Assembly (NCBI GenBank): GCA_947371755.1 | Contig: CANBQT010000002.1 | Location: forward strand, 1 to 64,000 | Direction of reading: 5' to 3' | Length of the DNA: 64,000 bases | Source of the DNA: Chitinophagaceae bacterium | Lineage (GTDB): Bacteria > Bacteroidota > Bacteroidia > Chitinophagales > Chitinophagaceae | In this document: positions 11,683-19,690 of the stretch, piece by piece | Position numbering within the stretch: position 1 is the stretch's first letter | Layout of the letters: every line of letters starts with the position of its first letter | Notes under the pieces: generated by a model | Database searches by the model: none | The model's input: the letters and a program-made list of their open reading frames with translations, nothing else | What the model was told of the DNA's origin: nothing | Position numbers and translations under genes: made by a program

Positions 11683-11717
11683 TTAAATAAACAGTATCAG
11701 CTGAACGAATTACCGCC

Positions 11718-12566
11718 TTGAAAAATATTTTCATTTTCATACAACGCAATTTTACATTCCTCAGCTTCCTGCTGTTGGAAATTGCTTGTATTGTTTTACT
11801 AAATAATAGCAGTAAAACCCACCAGGTATTTTTTACCGCTGCCTCAAATGAAATCACAGGAAGAGTAGACAAACAATATAATAACTGGCGTTATTATTTT
11901 AGCCTGAAAGAAACCAATGAACAATTGGTAGCCGAAAATGCCAGACTGCGCAATTTATTACCTGTTAATTTTCAGGCTATAGATACCACCAAAAAAACAA
12001 TTCTGGACTCTACTCTTAGGGATAGTTTAGGAAAAATGCGAAAGTATACAGTTTTCCCAGCCAAAGTAATTGGGAATACAGTAACCTTACAAGCAAATTT
12101 TCTTACACTGGAAAGAGGTAGTACGCAGGGTGTAAAAAAAGGAATGGCAGTTATCAGCACCGATGGCATCGTTGGTGTTGTGGTATCAGTAAGTGAGAAT
12201 AATGCAAGGGTGATGAGTTTATTGCATCGCAACAGCCGTGTAAGCGCCATGCTCAAGAAAGATAATATTTCAGGAAGTATTGAATGGGATGGGGTTGACC
12301 CAAAATATCTTTTACTAAAGAACATTCCCAAAAGTGCGAAAGTTGCCATGGGGGATAGTGTGCTAACTAGTACTTATTCTGCCAACTTCCCTTCCCACTT
12401 ATTAATCGGAACTGTAAACAGTATAGTGGCAGATCCCTCCAGCAATTTTTATACACTCAAAGTAAAAACAGCAACTAACTTTTTCTCAATACAATATGTT
12501 TACTTGGTAGAAAATCTGAGATACGCAGAACAAGTAGCCATTGAAGCAACACCAGAAAAAAATTAA
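11718..12566 (+). CDS. mreC: Rod shape-determining protein MreC
   Basis: MreC is a bitopic membrane protein whose periplasmic part links MreB with PBP2 and RodA. The frame of 282 residues starts at a TTG codon (11718); no ATG lies in a better position, and MKNIFIFIQRNF followed by a membrane segment (about 11-30) is the expected N-terminus. A coiled-coil stretch (about 58-80, SLKETNEQLVAENARLRNLL) precedes the beta-rich MreC domain with FLTLERGSTQGVKKGMAVIS and DGIVGVVVSVSENNARVMSLL. The stop codon overlaps the mreD start (TAATG), indicating translational coupling. It lies 79 nt behind mreB. Confidence 0.94.
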   Translation: MKNIFIFIQRNFTFLSFLLLEIACIVLLNNSSKTHQVFFTAASNEITGRVDKQYNNWRYYFSLKETNEQLVAENARLRNLLPVNFQAIDTTKKTILDSTLRDSLGKMRKYTVFPAKVIGNTVTLQANFLTLERGSTQGVKKGMAVISTDGIVGVVVSVSENNARVMSLLHRNSRVSAMLKKDNISGSIEWDGVDPKYLLLKNIPKSAKVAMGDSVLTSTYSANFPSHLLIGTVNSIVADPSSNFYTLKVKTATNFFSIQYVYLVENLRYAEQVAIEATPEKN

Positions 12567-13099
12567 TGAGCGACTACGTTAAAAATATCATCCGATTCAT
12601 TTTGTTTATTTTCTTTCAGGTATTTATCCTGAACGAAGTACCCCCATTGCATCAATTCATTGTTCCTTATATCTATTTTTTGTTTCTCCTATGGTTGCCA
12701 TTCAATATCAACAGATTCTTTCTTTTGATCATTGCATTTGCTTTTGGTACAACTCTCGACTATTTTACCGGAACAGGTGGCTTGCATGCTGCACCTTGTG
12801 TGCTAATTGCTTATCTACGCCCATTCTTATTAAATCTATTGATTCCACAGGATACTACTGAAAATAGCTATATCGAACCGAGTATCAAAAGCATGGGCTG
12901 GGCTCCATATAGTTTATATATTGTAATACTCACCTTCATACACCATTTTTTATTGGTGTTGATCGAATGGTTACAATTTGGAAATTTTGTTTATTTCATC
13001 GGAAAAGTGACGGGTACAACTGCCATTAGCTTATTGCTCATATTCATCGCAGAAATGTTGTTTTTCCGGAAAGGCAAATTTCGTACGAACGCTGCTTAA
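12566..13099 (+). CDS. mreD: Rod shape-determining protein MreD
   Basis: A 177-residue, strongly hydrophobic protein with about five membrane segments. It is identified mainly by context (between mreC and PBP2) and by the MreD-like segment FGTTLDYFTGTGGLHAAPCVLIAYLRP... around residues 60-85. MreD is an inner-membrane component of the elongation complex. Its ATG overlaps the mreC stop codon by one base, as is common for this pair. Sequence conservation in the family is low, so the call leans on synteny and topology. Confidence 0.9.
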   Translation: MSDYVKNIIRFILFIFFQVFILNEVPPLHQFIVPYIYFLFLLWLPFNINRFFLLIIAFAFGTTLDYFTGTGGLHAAPCVLIAYLRPFLLNLLIPQDTTENSYIEPSIKSMGWAPYSLYIVILTFIHHFLLVLIEWLQFGNFVYFIGKVTGTTAISLLLIFIAEMLFFRKGKFRTNAA

Positions 13100-13142
13100 T
13101 AATATGTATAGTATCAACATGTATGCATAACTTTTTTTTTAG

Positions 13143-13161
13143 AATTGATGCAGCATCAATT
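13143..13161. repeat. Perfect inverted repeat between mreD and PBP2
   Basis: AATTGATGC at 13143-13151 and GCATCAATT at 13153-13161 are perfect 9-bp arms around a single A. A run of T residues lies before it but none after it, so it does not resemble a rho-independent terminator for the + strand genes. A dimeric regulator site or an RNA processing hairpin inside the mre cluster is possible. Confidence 0.5.
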
Positions 13162-13222
13162 TCTAATCAGCAACTTTGTATTGATTCTTTTATTCTAGAA
13201 TTCATCCCTTTACAAAATAACT

Positions 13223-15388
13223 ATGTCTGTATTTAATCAAAGCAGAAGTCGGGTAGTTCAAATCATCTTCCTCCTGATATTTGGGGTAATCCTGATACAA
13301 CTGATCAATCTGCAAATATTTTCTTCGAAATACAAACTGGCTGCAGAAAATAATGCTATCTATCGAAAGATCATTTATCCAGACAGAGGCATCATTTTCG
13401 ATCGGAAGAAAAAAGCGATGCTCGAGAATACCATCAGTTATGATTTAGTTGTTACACCAATTGAATCAAGAGGCACTGATACACTGGCGCTTTGTACACT
13501 TTTAAACATCGATACGGTTGAATATAAACGAAGAATGCGAGAGATCATATTTAAGTATACTGCGGTTAAACCTAGTGTATTTGAAGGTCTTCTTACTCAG
13601 GAACTTTATGCAAAGCTATATGAGAACATGTATAAATTTCCTGGATTCAATCTTACCGATCGCTCTGTTCGAACATATCCATTTAACACAGGGGCACAAG
13701 TTCTCGGATATATTGCGGAAGTAGATACCAGCTTTTTAAGAAGACATAAAGAAGAGGGTTACGAAATGGGGGATTATGCCGGAATGAATGGACTAGAAAG
13801 AACTTATGAAAAGGTTCTGATGGGCGAAAGAGGTATTAAACGATTCATAAGGGATAACAAGAGCCGCATCCAGGGATCCTATGAAAATGGCATGTTTGAT
13901 ACCAGTGCTGTTGCTGGAAGAAATTTATATACCAGTGTAGATGTGGAAGTGCAGCAACTGGCAGAAAAATTATTAGCCAATAAAATTGGAAGTGCTGTTG
14001 CCATCAATCCGAAAACCGGAGGGATTATCGCCATGGTATCCTCACCGAACTATAATCCAAATGATTTAACCGGAAGCGCGAGAAGAAAAAATTTAGGAAG
14101 GATGTTATTGGATACAGCTCGTCCCATGTTTAACCGTGCAATCAAAGGACAATATCCTCCAGGATCTACATTTAAACCGCTGGGCGCTGTTATTGCATTG
14201 GATGAAGGTTTAATCACTCCTAATTATGGATACCCTTGCTATGGATCTTATAGTAATTGCGGCGTTGTGGTGAAATGCGAACATAAGAATGCTGGTCATG
14301 CTGCTTCATTAAGGCTGGCACTTGCAAATTCCTGTAACTCTTATTTTTCACAAGTGTTTCGAATGGCTATTGATAACCCGGAATATCATAATTCAACACT
14401 AGGATATTTAAAGTGGAAGGAATACATGAATAAATTTGGAATGGGCACCACACTAGATGTTGACTTACCAAGTGAAAACAAAGCAAGCGTTCCTGATACG
14501 GCTGTTTACAACAAAGCATACGGAAGGAACAGATGGAATAGTTGTACCATTTTAACCCTGGGAATTGGGCAGGATAAAATGACAGCCACACCGATGCAAT
14601 TAGCAAACATGATGTGTATCATCGCGAATAAAGGTTATTACTACACGCCCCACTTTGTAGATAGCATTGAGCATGAACAGAAAGATGATACAACCTATCT
14701 TGCCAAATACAGAAAAAAACATAGTGTGATACATACTTCAGATACAGTTTTCAGAGCAGTGCATGAAGGAATGCACGATGTAACTGTGTATGGTACTGCT
14801 TCAGCAATTAAAATACCAGGTGTGGAATACTGTGCGAAAACTGGAACAGCGCAAAATCCACATGGAAAGAATCACTCGCTTTTTGTTTGCTTTGCACCAA
14901 AAGATAATCCAAAAATTGCAGTGGCTGTTATAGTTGAAAATGCTGGATTTGGTGCTACTTGGGCCGGTCCTATCGGCGCATTTATCATGGAAAAGTATTT
15001 AAACGATACCATAGCAGCGGATCGGCTTTCAGAAGTGGAGCGCATTTCAAAAGCAGATCTGATACCTGATGCCATTAAGAATTGGTATGTTAAAAAAGAA
15101 AATCAACGTCAAGCGAAATTGATCTTGGAAGCAGAAGCAGCTAAAGCAGAATTGAACGCAGAAGCTAAACAGAATATTAGTGATGAAGAAGACAATTCTG
15201 AAAAATTACCTTTGGGCACTGAAAAGAATAAGGAACAATTGGAAATGATTTTGCCTGAAAATAAAATCACCAAGCCTCTATTACCTCAAAATAAAAAAGA
15301 TTCCAGTAAAAAGAAAAATACCAATACCACAACAGCTTTATTCATTGATGAAAATAAAAAGTGGTTGGCTAAAAAATCAAAGGCATAA
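13223..15388 (+). CDS. mrdA: Penicillin-binding protein 2 (peptidoglycan D,D-transpeptidase)
   Basis: PBP2 cross-links peptidoglycan during cell elongation and works with RodA. The 721-residue protein has an N-terminal membrane anchor (about 12-32), a PBP dimer domain starting with YPDRGIIFDR, and a transpeptidase domain. The three active-site motifs are present: STFK (S315-K318), SCN (370-372) and KTGTAQNP (from K539). After the transpeptidase domain (ending near residue 600) it has about 120 extra residues rich in Lys, Glu, Asn and Ala, predicted to be disordered and not part of the catalytic fold. It ends 2 nt before rodA. The mrdA identity is well supported by synteny. Confidence 0.96.
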   Translation: MSVFNQSRSRVVQIIFLLIFGVILIQLINLQIFSSKYKLAAENNAIYRKIIYPDRGIIFDRKKKAMLENTISYDLVVTPIESRGTDTLALCTLLNIDTVEYKRRMREIIFKYTAVKPSVFEGLLTQELYAKLYENMYKFPGFNLTDRSVRTYPFNTGAQVLGYIAEVDTSFLRRHKEEGYEMGDYAGMNGLERTYEKVLMGERGIKRFIRDNKSRIQGSYENGMFDTSAVAGRNLYTSVDVEVQQLAEKLLANKIGSAVAINPKTGGIIAMVSSPNYNPNDLTGSARRKNLGRMLLDTARPMFNRAIKGQYPPGSTFKPLGAVIALDEGLITPNYGYPCYGSYSNCGVVVKCEHKNAGHAASLRLALANSCNSYFSQVFRMAIDNPEYHNSTLGYLKWKEYMNKFGMGTTLDVDLPSENKASVPDTAVYNKAYGRNRWNSCTILTLGIGQDKMTATPMQLANMMCIIANKGYYYTPHFVDSIEHEQKDDTTYLAKYRKKHSVIHTSDTVFRAVHEGMHDVTVYGTASAIKIPGVEYCAKTGTAQNPHGKNHSLFVCFAPKDNPKIAVAVIVENAGFGATWAGPIGAFIMEKYLNDTIAADRLSEVERISKADLIPDAIKNWYVKKENQRQAKLILEAEAAKAELNAEAKQNISDEEDNSEKLPLGTEKNKEQLEMILPENKITKPLLPQNKKDSSKKKNTNTTTALFIDENKKWLAKKSKA

Positions 15389-15390
15389 AA

Positions 15391-16737
15391 ATGAGTACAA
15401 GAAATAGTTTCGTTTCTAAGGGGGTGGATTGGACCATTGTTACATTGTATGCTATACTGGTAGTAATTGGGATTCTTTGCATTTTTATGGTGGAATACCG
15501 CACTGGAACTAATTGGTTGCAATTATTTCTTGGTGGAAAAACAAACTATAGTAAGCAGCTCATTTTTGCAGGGGCATGCACGCTAATTGCAACATTTATC
15601 TTATTAGCAGACAGTAAACTATTTACCGCTTTTGCAAATTTGACCTACGTATTCGGTATCCTATTAATGCTTGCCACTTTTGTAATTGGTAAAGATATTA
15701 AGGGATCTAGAAGTTGGATTGCTTTAGGCGGCGGATTCAATCTGCAACCTGCAGAATTGTGTAAAATATTCACAGCATTGGCATTGGCAAAATATATGTC
15801 GATGCAAAATTTAGATTTTACCAAGAAGCGTTCACAATTAATTGCAGTAGGAATTGTATTGTTACCCGCTGTTCTTGCCAGACTCCAACATGAAACAGGA
15901 TTAGCCCTTGTTTACCTGAGTTTTTTTATCGCTATGTACCGAGAAGGATTACCTGCAGAAATACTAGTTATAGGAATTTCATTTGGTGCATTAGTAGTGG
16001 CTACACTAACTGTAGATCCAAATACACTAGCAATAGCCCTCACATTAATTGCTGCCATACTCATTTATATTCTACGTAGGCAGATCAAAAGAAATAGCAG
16101 ATTACTGATGATTATTGTTGCTACCTGGGCGATTTGTGTGGGCATTCAACGCTTTGCTGTACCCTATATTTTCAATAATGTATTCGAGTGCTATCAGAGT
16201 CAGCGTATATATAGTGCAGTTGGTAAAGATTATGATTGTAGTCAAAATAAGCACAATAAGTCTGAAATTGCTGCTGGCGCAAAAGCTTCTTTCAAACCCG
16301 ACGATTATAATGTAAGACAAAGTAAAATTGCCATTGGCTCTGGAGGTTTTAAAGGTCGTGGATTTTTAAAGGGTACTCAAACGAGGGGCAAATATGTTCC
16401 CGAGCAACACACCGATTTTATTTTCACGTCATTAGGAGAAGCATTCGGTTTTGTAGGTTGTGCCACTTTCTTATTGATCTATTTATTTCTTTTGTTTAGG
16501 ATTGTAAATATTGCTGAAAGACAACGAAGTACTTTTAGTAGAGTTTATGCATATAGTGTAGCCAGTATTTTATTCTTTCACATTACCGTAAATGTTTGTA
16601 TGACCATTGGATTATTTCCAATCATCGGAATCGCACTTCCTCTGATTAGTTATGGCGGTTCTTCCTTACTTACTTTTACTATTTTGATTTTTATATTGTT
16701 GAGATTGGATGCAGACCGGCAGATGGTATTGCGTTAA
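15391..16737 (+). CDS. rodA: Rod shape-determining protein RodA (SEDS peptidoglycan glycosyltransferase)
   Basis: RodA is the SEDS-family polymerase that makes glycan strands during elongation in partnership with PBP2. The 448 residues form about ten membrane segments. Family landmarks are KDIKGSRSWIALGGGFNLQPAE(LCKI), EQHTDFIFTSLGEAFGFVG and ALPLISYGGSSLLT near the C-terminus. A long extracytoplasmic loop (about 265-340) contains two cysteines (ECYQSQR and YDCSQNK) that could form a disulfide; this loop is longer than in the E. coli protein. It follows PBP2 with a 2-nt gap, so the two are almost certainly coexpressed. Confidence 0.96.
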   Translation: MSTRNSFVSKGVDWTIVTLYAILVVIGILCIFMVEYRTGTNWLQLFLGGKTNYSKQLIFAGACTLIATFILLADSKLFTAFANLTYVFGILLMLATFVIGKDIKGSRSWIALGGGFNLQPAELCKIFTALALAKYMSMQNLDFTKKRSQLIAVGIVLLPAVLARLQHETGLALVYLSFFIAMYREGLPAEILVIGISFGALVVATLTVDPNTLAIALTLIAAILIYILRRQIKRNSRLLMIIVATWAICVGIQRFAVPYIFNNVFECYQSQRIYSAVGKDYDCSQNKHNKSEIAAGAKASFKPDDYNVRQSKIAIGSGGFKGRGFLKGTQTRGKYVPEQHTDFIFTSLGEAFGFVGCATFLLIYLFLLFRIVNIAERQRSTFSRVYAYSVASILFFHITVNVCMTIGLFPIIGIALPLISYGGSSLLTFTILIFILLRLDADRQMVLR

Positions 16738-16751
16738 TAAATTTATTGCTC

Positions 16752-17501
16752 ATGCGGATCATCCCACTTTCAGAAGGAAGCTTTACGATTGATAAAACAA
16801 AAGCCTTTGTACCCTTCAATAATCATACAGAACAATTAAATAACAGACCCGTTGGAAGTCTTTTAGTAGAAATCCAACCCTTTGTAATCGTTACTGAGAA
16901 AGACATCATTTTATTAGATACCGGATTAGGGTATTTACATGCAAATGGCAGTTCGCAGTTGCATGAAAACCTTCTTAAAGCTGGAATTAATCCCTCCCAG
17001 ATTACAAAGGTTTTGATGAGCCATTTACACAAGGACCATGCGGGTGGTGTTACCATACTATCTAACCATTCTGAAGAACGATTTATTAGTTTCCCTTATG
17101 CCACTTATTATGTTCAACAGCGAGAATTCGAATACGCAATGACAAATGGAACCAGCTCTTATACCCGAACTGATTTTGAAATGTTAGAAGAATTTAGCAA
17201 AGTTGTTTGGTTAACAGAGAATGAAGGCTGGATAGATGAAACGATTTTCTATCAGGTAACTGGTGGACATAGCTTATTCCATCAGGTTTTTTGGATTCGG
17301 GAAAATGATGAGACAGCCTTTTTTGGCGGAGATGTAGCACCTCAATTACAGCAGATGAAAAGTAAGTTCGTTGCTAAATACGATTATGATGGAAAGAAGT
17401 GCATGGAATTAAGGCAACAATGGTGGCAGGAAGGTCGAGATAAAAAATGGACCTTTCTTTTTTATCACGACATCCAACATCCTATCTGGAAAACCATTTA
17501 A
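16752..17501 (+). CDS. MBL-fold metallo-hydrolase
   Basis: A 249-residue metallo-beta-lactamase-fold protein. The ATG at 16752 (MRIIPLSEGSFTIDK) is preferred over an upstream TTG at 16746. Zinc-ligand motif HLHKDH lies at residues 91-96 in LMSHLHKDHAGG; further ligands are expected at the His of VTGGHSLFHQ and the Asp of FFGGDVAP. There is no signal peptide, so it should be cytosolic. The pattern resembles lactonase- or glyoxalase II-like enzymes, but the substrate cannot be assigned. It starts 14 nt after rodA and may ride on the mre transcript without a role in cell shape. Confidence 0.9.
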   Translation: MRIIPLSEGSFTIDKTKAFVPFNNHTEQLNNRPVGSLLVEIQPFVIVTEKDIILLDTGLGYLHANGSSQLHENLLKAGINPSQITKVLMSHLHKDHAGGVTILSNHSEERFISFPYATYYVQQREFEYAMTNGTSSYTRTDFEMLEEFSKVVWLTENEGWIDETIFYQVTGGHSLFHQVFWIRENDETAFFGGDVAPQLQQMKSKFVAKYDYDGKKCMELRQQWWQEGRDKKWTFLFYHDIQHPIWKTI

Positions 17502-17506
17502 ATAAA

Positions 17507-17530
17507 GAATGCCGCCAAAAGGCAGCATTC
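17507..17530. terminator. Bidirectional stem-loop between convergent genes
   Basis: AATGCCGCC (17508-17516) pairs with GGCAGCATT (17521-17529) apart from one central mismatch, with an AAAA loop. On the minus strand the stem is followed by a T-rich stretch (CTTTATTT). It lies between the MBL hydrolase and the end of the minus-strand ECF operon. Confidence 0.6.
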
Positions 17531-17564
17531 AAAAACAAATAAAAGTGTCCCCCCTTTTACTTAT

Positions 17565-18092
17565 TTAGTTTTTTGGGCCCCCGTGCTTTTCAATCTTATT
17601 CTGTTGCTTATCCATTCTATTTTCAATTTTTTGCTGTTGCTTGTCAACATGATTTTCTATTTTCTGTTGTCTATCAGCATGGGTTTCCAATCTTTCTCGC
17701 ATAGCCCTTCTATTATCCAATTCCTTTTTCAATACTCTATTAAATTCTCTGTCAATCCCTAATGCCTTATTGGCACGATTCTCAGAGCCCAGTACTTTTG
17801 CAAGTTCAACTTTTAACTTCTTTCTTTCGTCTAACATTTTTTCTTCAAAGGCCAATTCATCTACATCCTGTCCCTTTCTCAAACTCTTTGCTTTATCAGA
17901 AAAGTCGTTATATAAGGGCCAGAACTTCTGGGCTTCCTCACTGGTAAGAGATAGTTGTTTTGTAATAAAAGCAATCTTAATACCCTGTAGTATAGGGGCT
18001 TCAGGTGCGGGCTGATTTTGGGCAGCAGCTCCAAAAGAAAGCATGAGAAAAAATGAGCAGTATAGTAAAATTTTATTCATGTTATTTTTCAT
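17565..18092 (-). CDS. Spy/CpxP-like small periplasmic protein of an ECF sigma cassette
   Basis: A 175-residue protein with a signal peptide (MKNNMNKILLYCSFFLMLSFGAAAQ). The mature part is all-helical and highly charged. The segment KQLSLTSEEAQKFWPLYNDF resembles the LTxxQ-type motif of Spy, CpxP and ZraP periplasmic chaperone/sensor proteins. The C-terminus is a run of Gln/Lys/Asp/Arg heptads (QQKIENHVDKQQQKIENRM, then MDKQQNKIEKHG) that looks like a short imperfect repeat. The start overlaps the end of the upstream anti-sigma-like gene by 11 nt. By analogy with CnrX in the CnrYXH system it may sense an envelope or metal signal; this is inference, and a chaperone target of the sigma factor is equally possible. 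Confidence 0.72.
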   Translation of the reverse strand: MKNNMNKILLYCSFFLMLSFGAAAQNQPAPEAPILQGIKIAFITKQLSLTSEEAQKFWPLYNDFSDKAKSLRKGQDVDELAFEEKMLDERKKLKVELAKVLGSENRANKALGIDREFNRVLKKELDNRRAMRERLETHADRQQKIENHVDKQQQKIENRMDKQQNKIEKHGGPKN

Positions 18093-18816
18093 TTATGCCT
18101 CCTGATTTGATATCAAGAAAACCATTTTCATTTAAATATTGATTTAAATTGTCTGTGCTCATTGATTGAATCTTATCTTCTACATTACCCAAATTTTCCT
18201 GATCATTTTCTATGATATCATACACTGCAGCAGGATGATTTTCATCGATATAACTATTCAATTCTAAATCACTTACCTGATCAAGTGCTGAGGCTACATC
18301 TAAATTCTGGTACTTTTCAAATTCTTGAGATTGTTTCTTATCTGAAAATAAAAAAGAACCTGTTACCATAATACCTACAAATACAGCAGCTGCAGCATAA
18401 GTCATCCAATTCCTCATTTTCTTCATCGGAATAACCTTCGCTTTTTCGGAAGGTATTCTTACGGAAAACTGCTCAAAATATTCATTCGGAACGGCGTAAG
18501 GCATCCGCTTAGGGATGGTATTGAGAACTGGAGCGATGGTTTCGTTCTCAGCATTTAATAAAATCCCCTCTTCCTCTATCTCCTTTACGCGCTGTAAAAT
18601 TTTATTGGCCAAACCGTTGAAATATTGATCAGGGACCCGAAAAATATTAGCAGAATTATTGTTGTCTATGGCAACAATACTTGCTTTCTCAACTATCGTT
18701 GCGGCTAGTTCTTCAAAATAACCCTTGGGTACCGCATAAGGCATATGCACACCCACTTCCACAAGATTGGGGGCTATTTCTTTTAATTCTTCTAATATGA
18801 TATGCTGGGGTTTCAA
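18082..18816 (-). CDS. Putative anti-sigma factor with three internal repeats and one membrane segment
   Basis: A 244-residue protein encoded 31 nt after the ECF sigma gene. The N-terminal, presumably cytoplasmic part holds three copies of a short motif of the form h-x-VP-x-x-YF-x-x-(L/F): MPYAVPKGYFEEL (25-37), IFRVPDQYFNGL (58-69) and MPYAVPNEYFEQF (105-117). A membrane segment follows (about 138-157, YAAAAVFVGIMVTGSFLF), then an acidic extracytoplasmic tail of about 85 residues. Topology and position fit an anti-sigma factor, with the repeats as candidate sigma-binding elements. I do not recognise a classical zinc anti-sigma (ZAS) motif. The anti-sigma role is inferred from context. Confidence 0.7.
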   Translation of the reverse strand: MKPQHIILEELKEIAPNLVEVGVHMPYAVPKGYFEELAATIVEKASIVAIDNNNSANIFRVPDQYFNGLANKILQRVKEIEEEGILLNAENETIAPVLNTIPKRMPYAVPNEYFEQFSVRIPSEKAKVIPMKKMRNWMTYAAAAVFVGIMVTGSFLFSDKKQSQEFEKYQNLDVASALDQVSDLELNSYIDENHPAAVYDIIENDQENLGNVEDKIQSMSTDNLNQYLNENGFLDIKSGGINEK

Positions 18817-18847
18817 TTATTATTTGACAAATTTTATCCTCAATGGT

Positions 18848-19393
18848 TTAATAACTGGTTAATATAGATTCAATTTTTTTTGCTGCATGATGGTAACTCG
18901 CCTTCAATGAACCTTCACTGGTATCCAATACCTTACTCATTTCTTCATAGGGCATGGCATCAAAATAACGCAAATTAAACACAAGTCGTTGTTTTTCAGG
19001 TAGTTGCTTAATCGCCAATTGTAATTTCCATTCTAATTGTTGACTATCAAAATGAGCATCGGCTTTAATTTTATTCTCCCAACTATCTTCCATTTCACTC
19101 AAGCTCATTGTGGCATTCCTTTTCTGCTTTTCTAAAAAACTAAGCGTTTCATTGGTTGCTATGCGATAAAGCCAGGTATACAGTTGACTGTCTTCTCTAA
19201 AATTTTCTAATCCCTTCCATACTTTGATGAATACATTTTGAAGAATATCGTCAGCATCTGCATGTTCGATTACCATTCTCCTGATATGCCAATACAACTT
19301 TTCCTGATACTTCTGTATGATAGAGGTAAAGCCTTTCTCCTTAGTTGAACTGACTGAATATTGAAATAAAAGTTCTTTGTCGCTGGGGAACAT
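18848..19393 (-). CDS. ECF-type RNA polymerase sigma factor
   Basis: A 181-residue sigma-70 family protein of the extracytoplasmic-function group. Region 2 includes EHADADDILQNVFIKVWKG (about 43-61) and TWLYRIATNETLSFLEKQKR, region 4 includes LPEKQRLVFNLRYFDAMPYEEMSKVL with the following helix-turn-helix TSEGSLKASYHHAAKKIE. Regions 1 and 3 are absent, as expected. It heads an operon with the repeat-containing membrane regulator and the Spy-like protein, so its activity is probably controlled by membrane sequestration. The promoter it recognises cannot be read here, though such operons are often autoregulated. Confidence 0.95.
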   Translation of the reverse strand: MFPSDKELLFQYSVSSTKEKGFTSIIQKYQEKLYWHIRRMVIEHADADDILQNVFIKVWKGLENFREDSQLYTWLYRIATNETLSFLEKQKRNATMSLSEMEDSWENKIKADAHFDSQQLEWKLQLAIKQLPEKQRLVFNLRYFDAMPYEEMSKVLDTSEGSLKASYHHAAKKIESILTSY

Positions 19394-19621
19394 GCACTAA
19401 ATTATTAGTATAGGACTCTCTAAAAATAAAGAAGTTTAATGGAGTACGGTTTAAATTATCAATTAAATGGACTATAAAATGACTGACAATATCAAAATAT
19501 TATTTAATTAATATGACAAATATTTAGTCTCAAACTTAGATTTAAAATTCGTTTTCCCAATAGTTTTAATATAGAAAAAATAAATATAACTAACAATCAT
19601 TAGCCTGAAATCCAAGCCTGA

Positions 19622-19654
19622 TTTGAATTCCACGGTTATTTCGTAGTAATTTTT
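19622..19654 (+). promoter_or_regulatory. Predicted promoter of ppc
   Basis: TTTG at 19622-19625 and TAATTTTT at 19647-19654 are 21 nt apart, matching the Bacteroidota TTTG-N19-21-TAnnTTTG pattern with one mismatch at the last -7 base. The ppc start codon is at 19691, giving a leader of roughly 30 nt. The 297-bp gap between the divergent ECF operon and ppc holds no other gene that I can see. Confidence 0.45.
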
Positions 19655-19690
19655 TAGTAAAATCATTTATCTTAGTTGCTCAAATAGCCT

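Noticed and set aside
11972..12349. 125-codon open frame on the minus strand inside mreC
   Set aside because: It is opposite a conserved mre gene in an operon and has no recognisable protein features.
13130..13162. Terminator between mreD and PBP2
   Set aside because: The T-run precedes the hairpin on the + strand and none follows it, so the geometry is wrong for termination of mreD.
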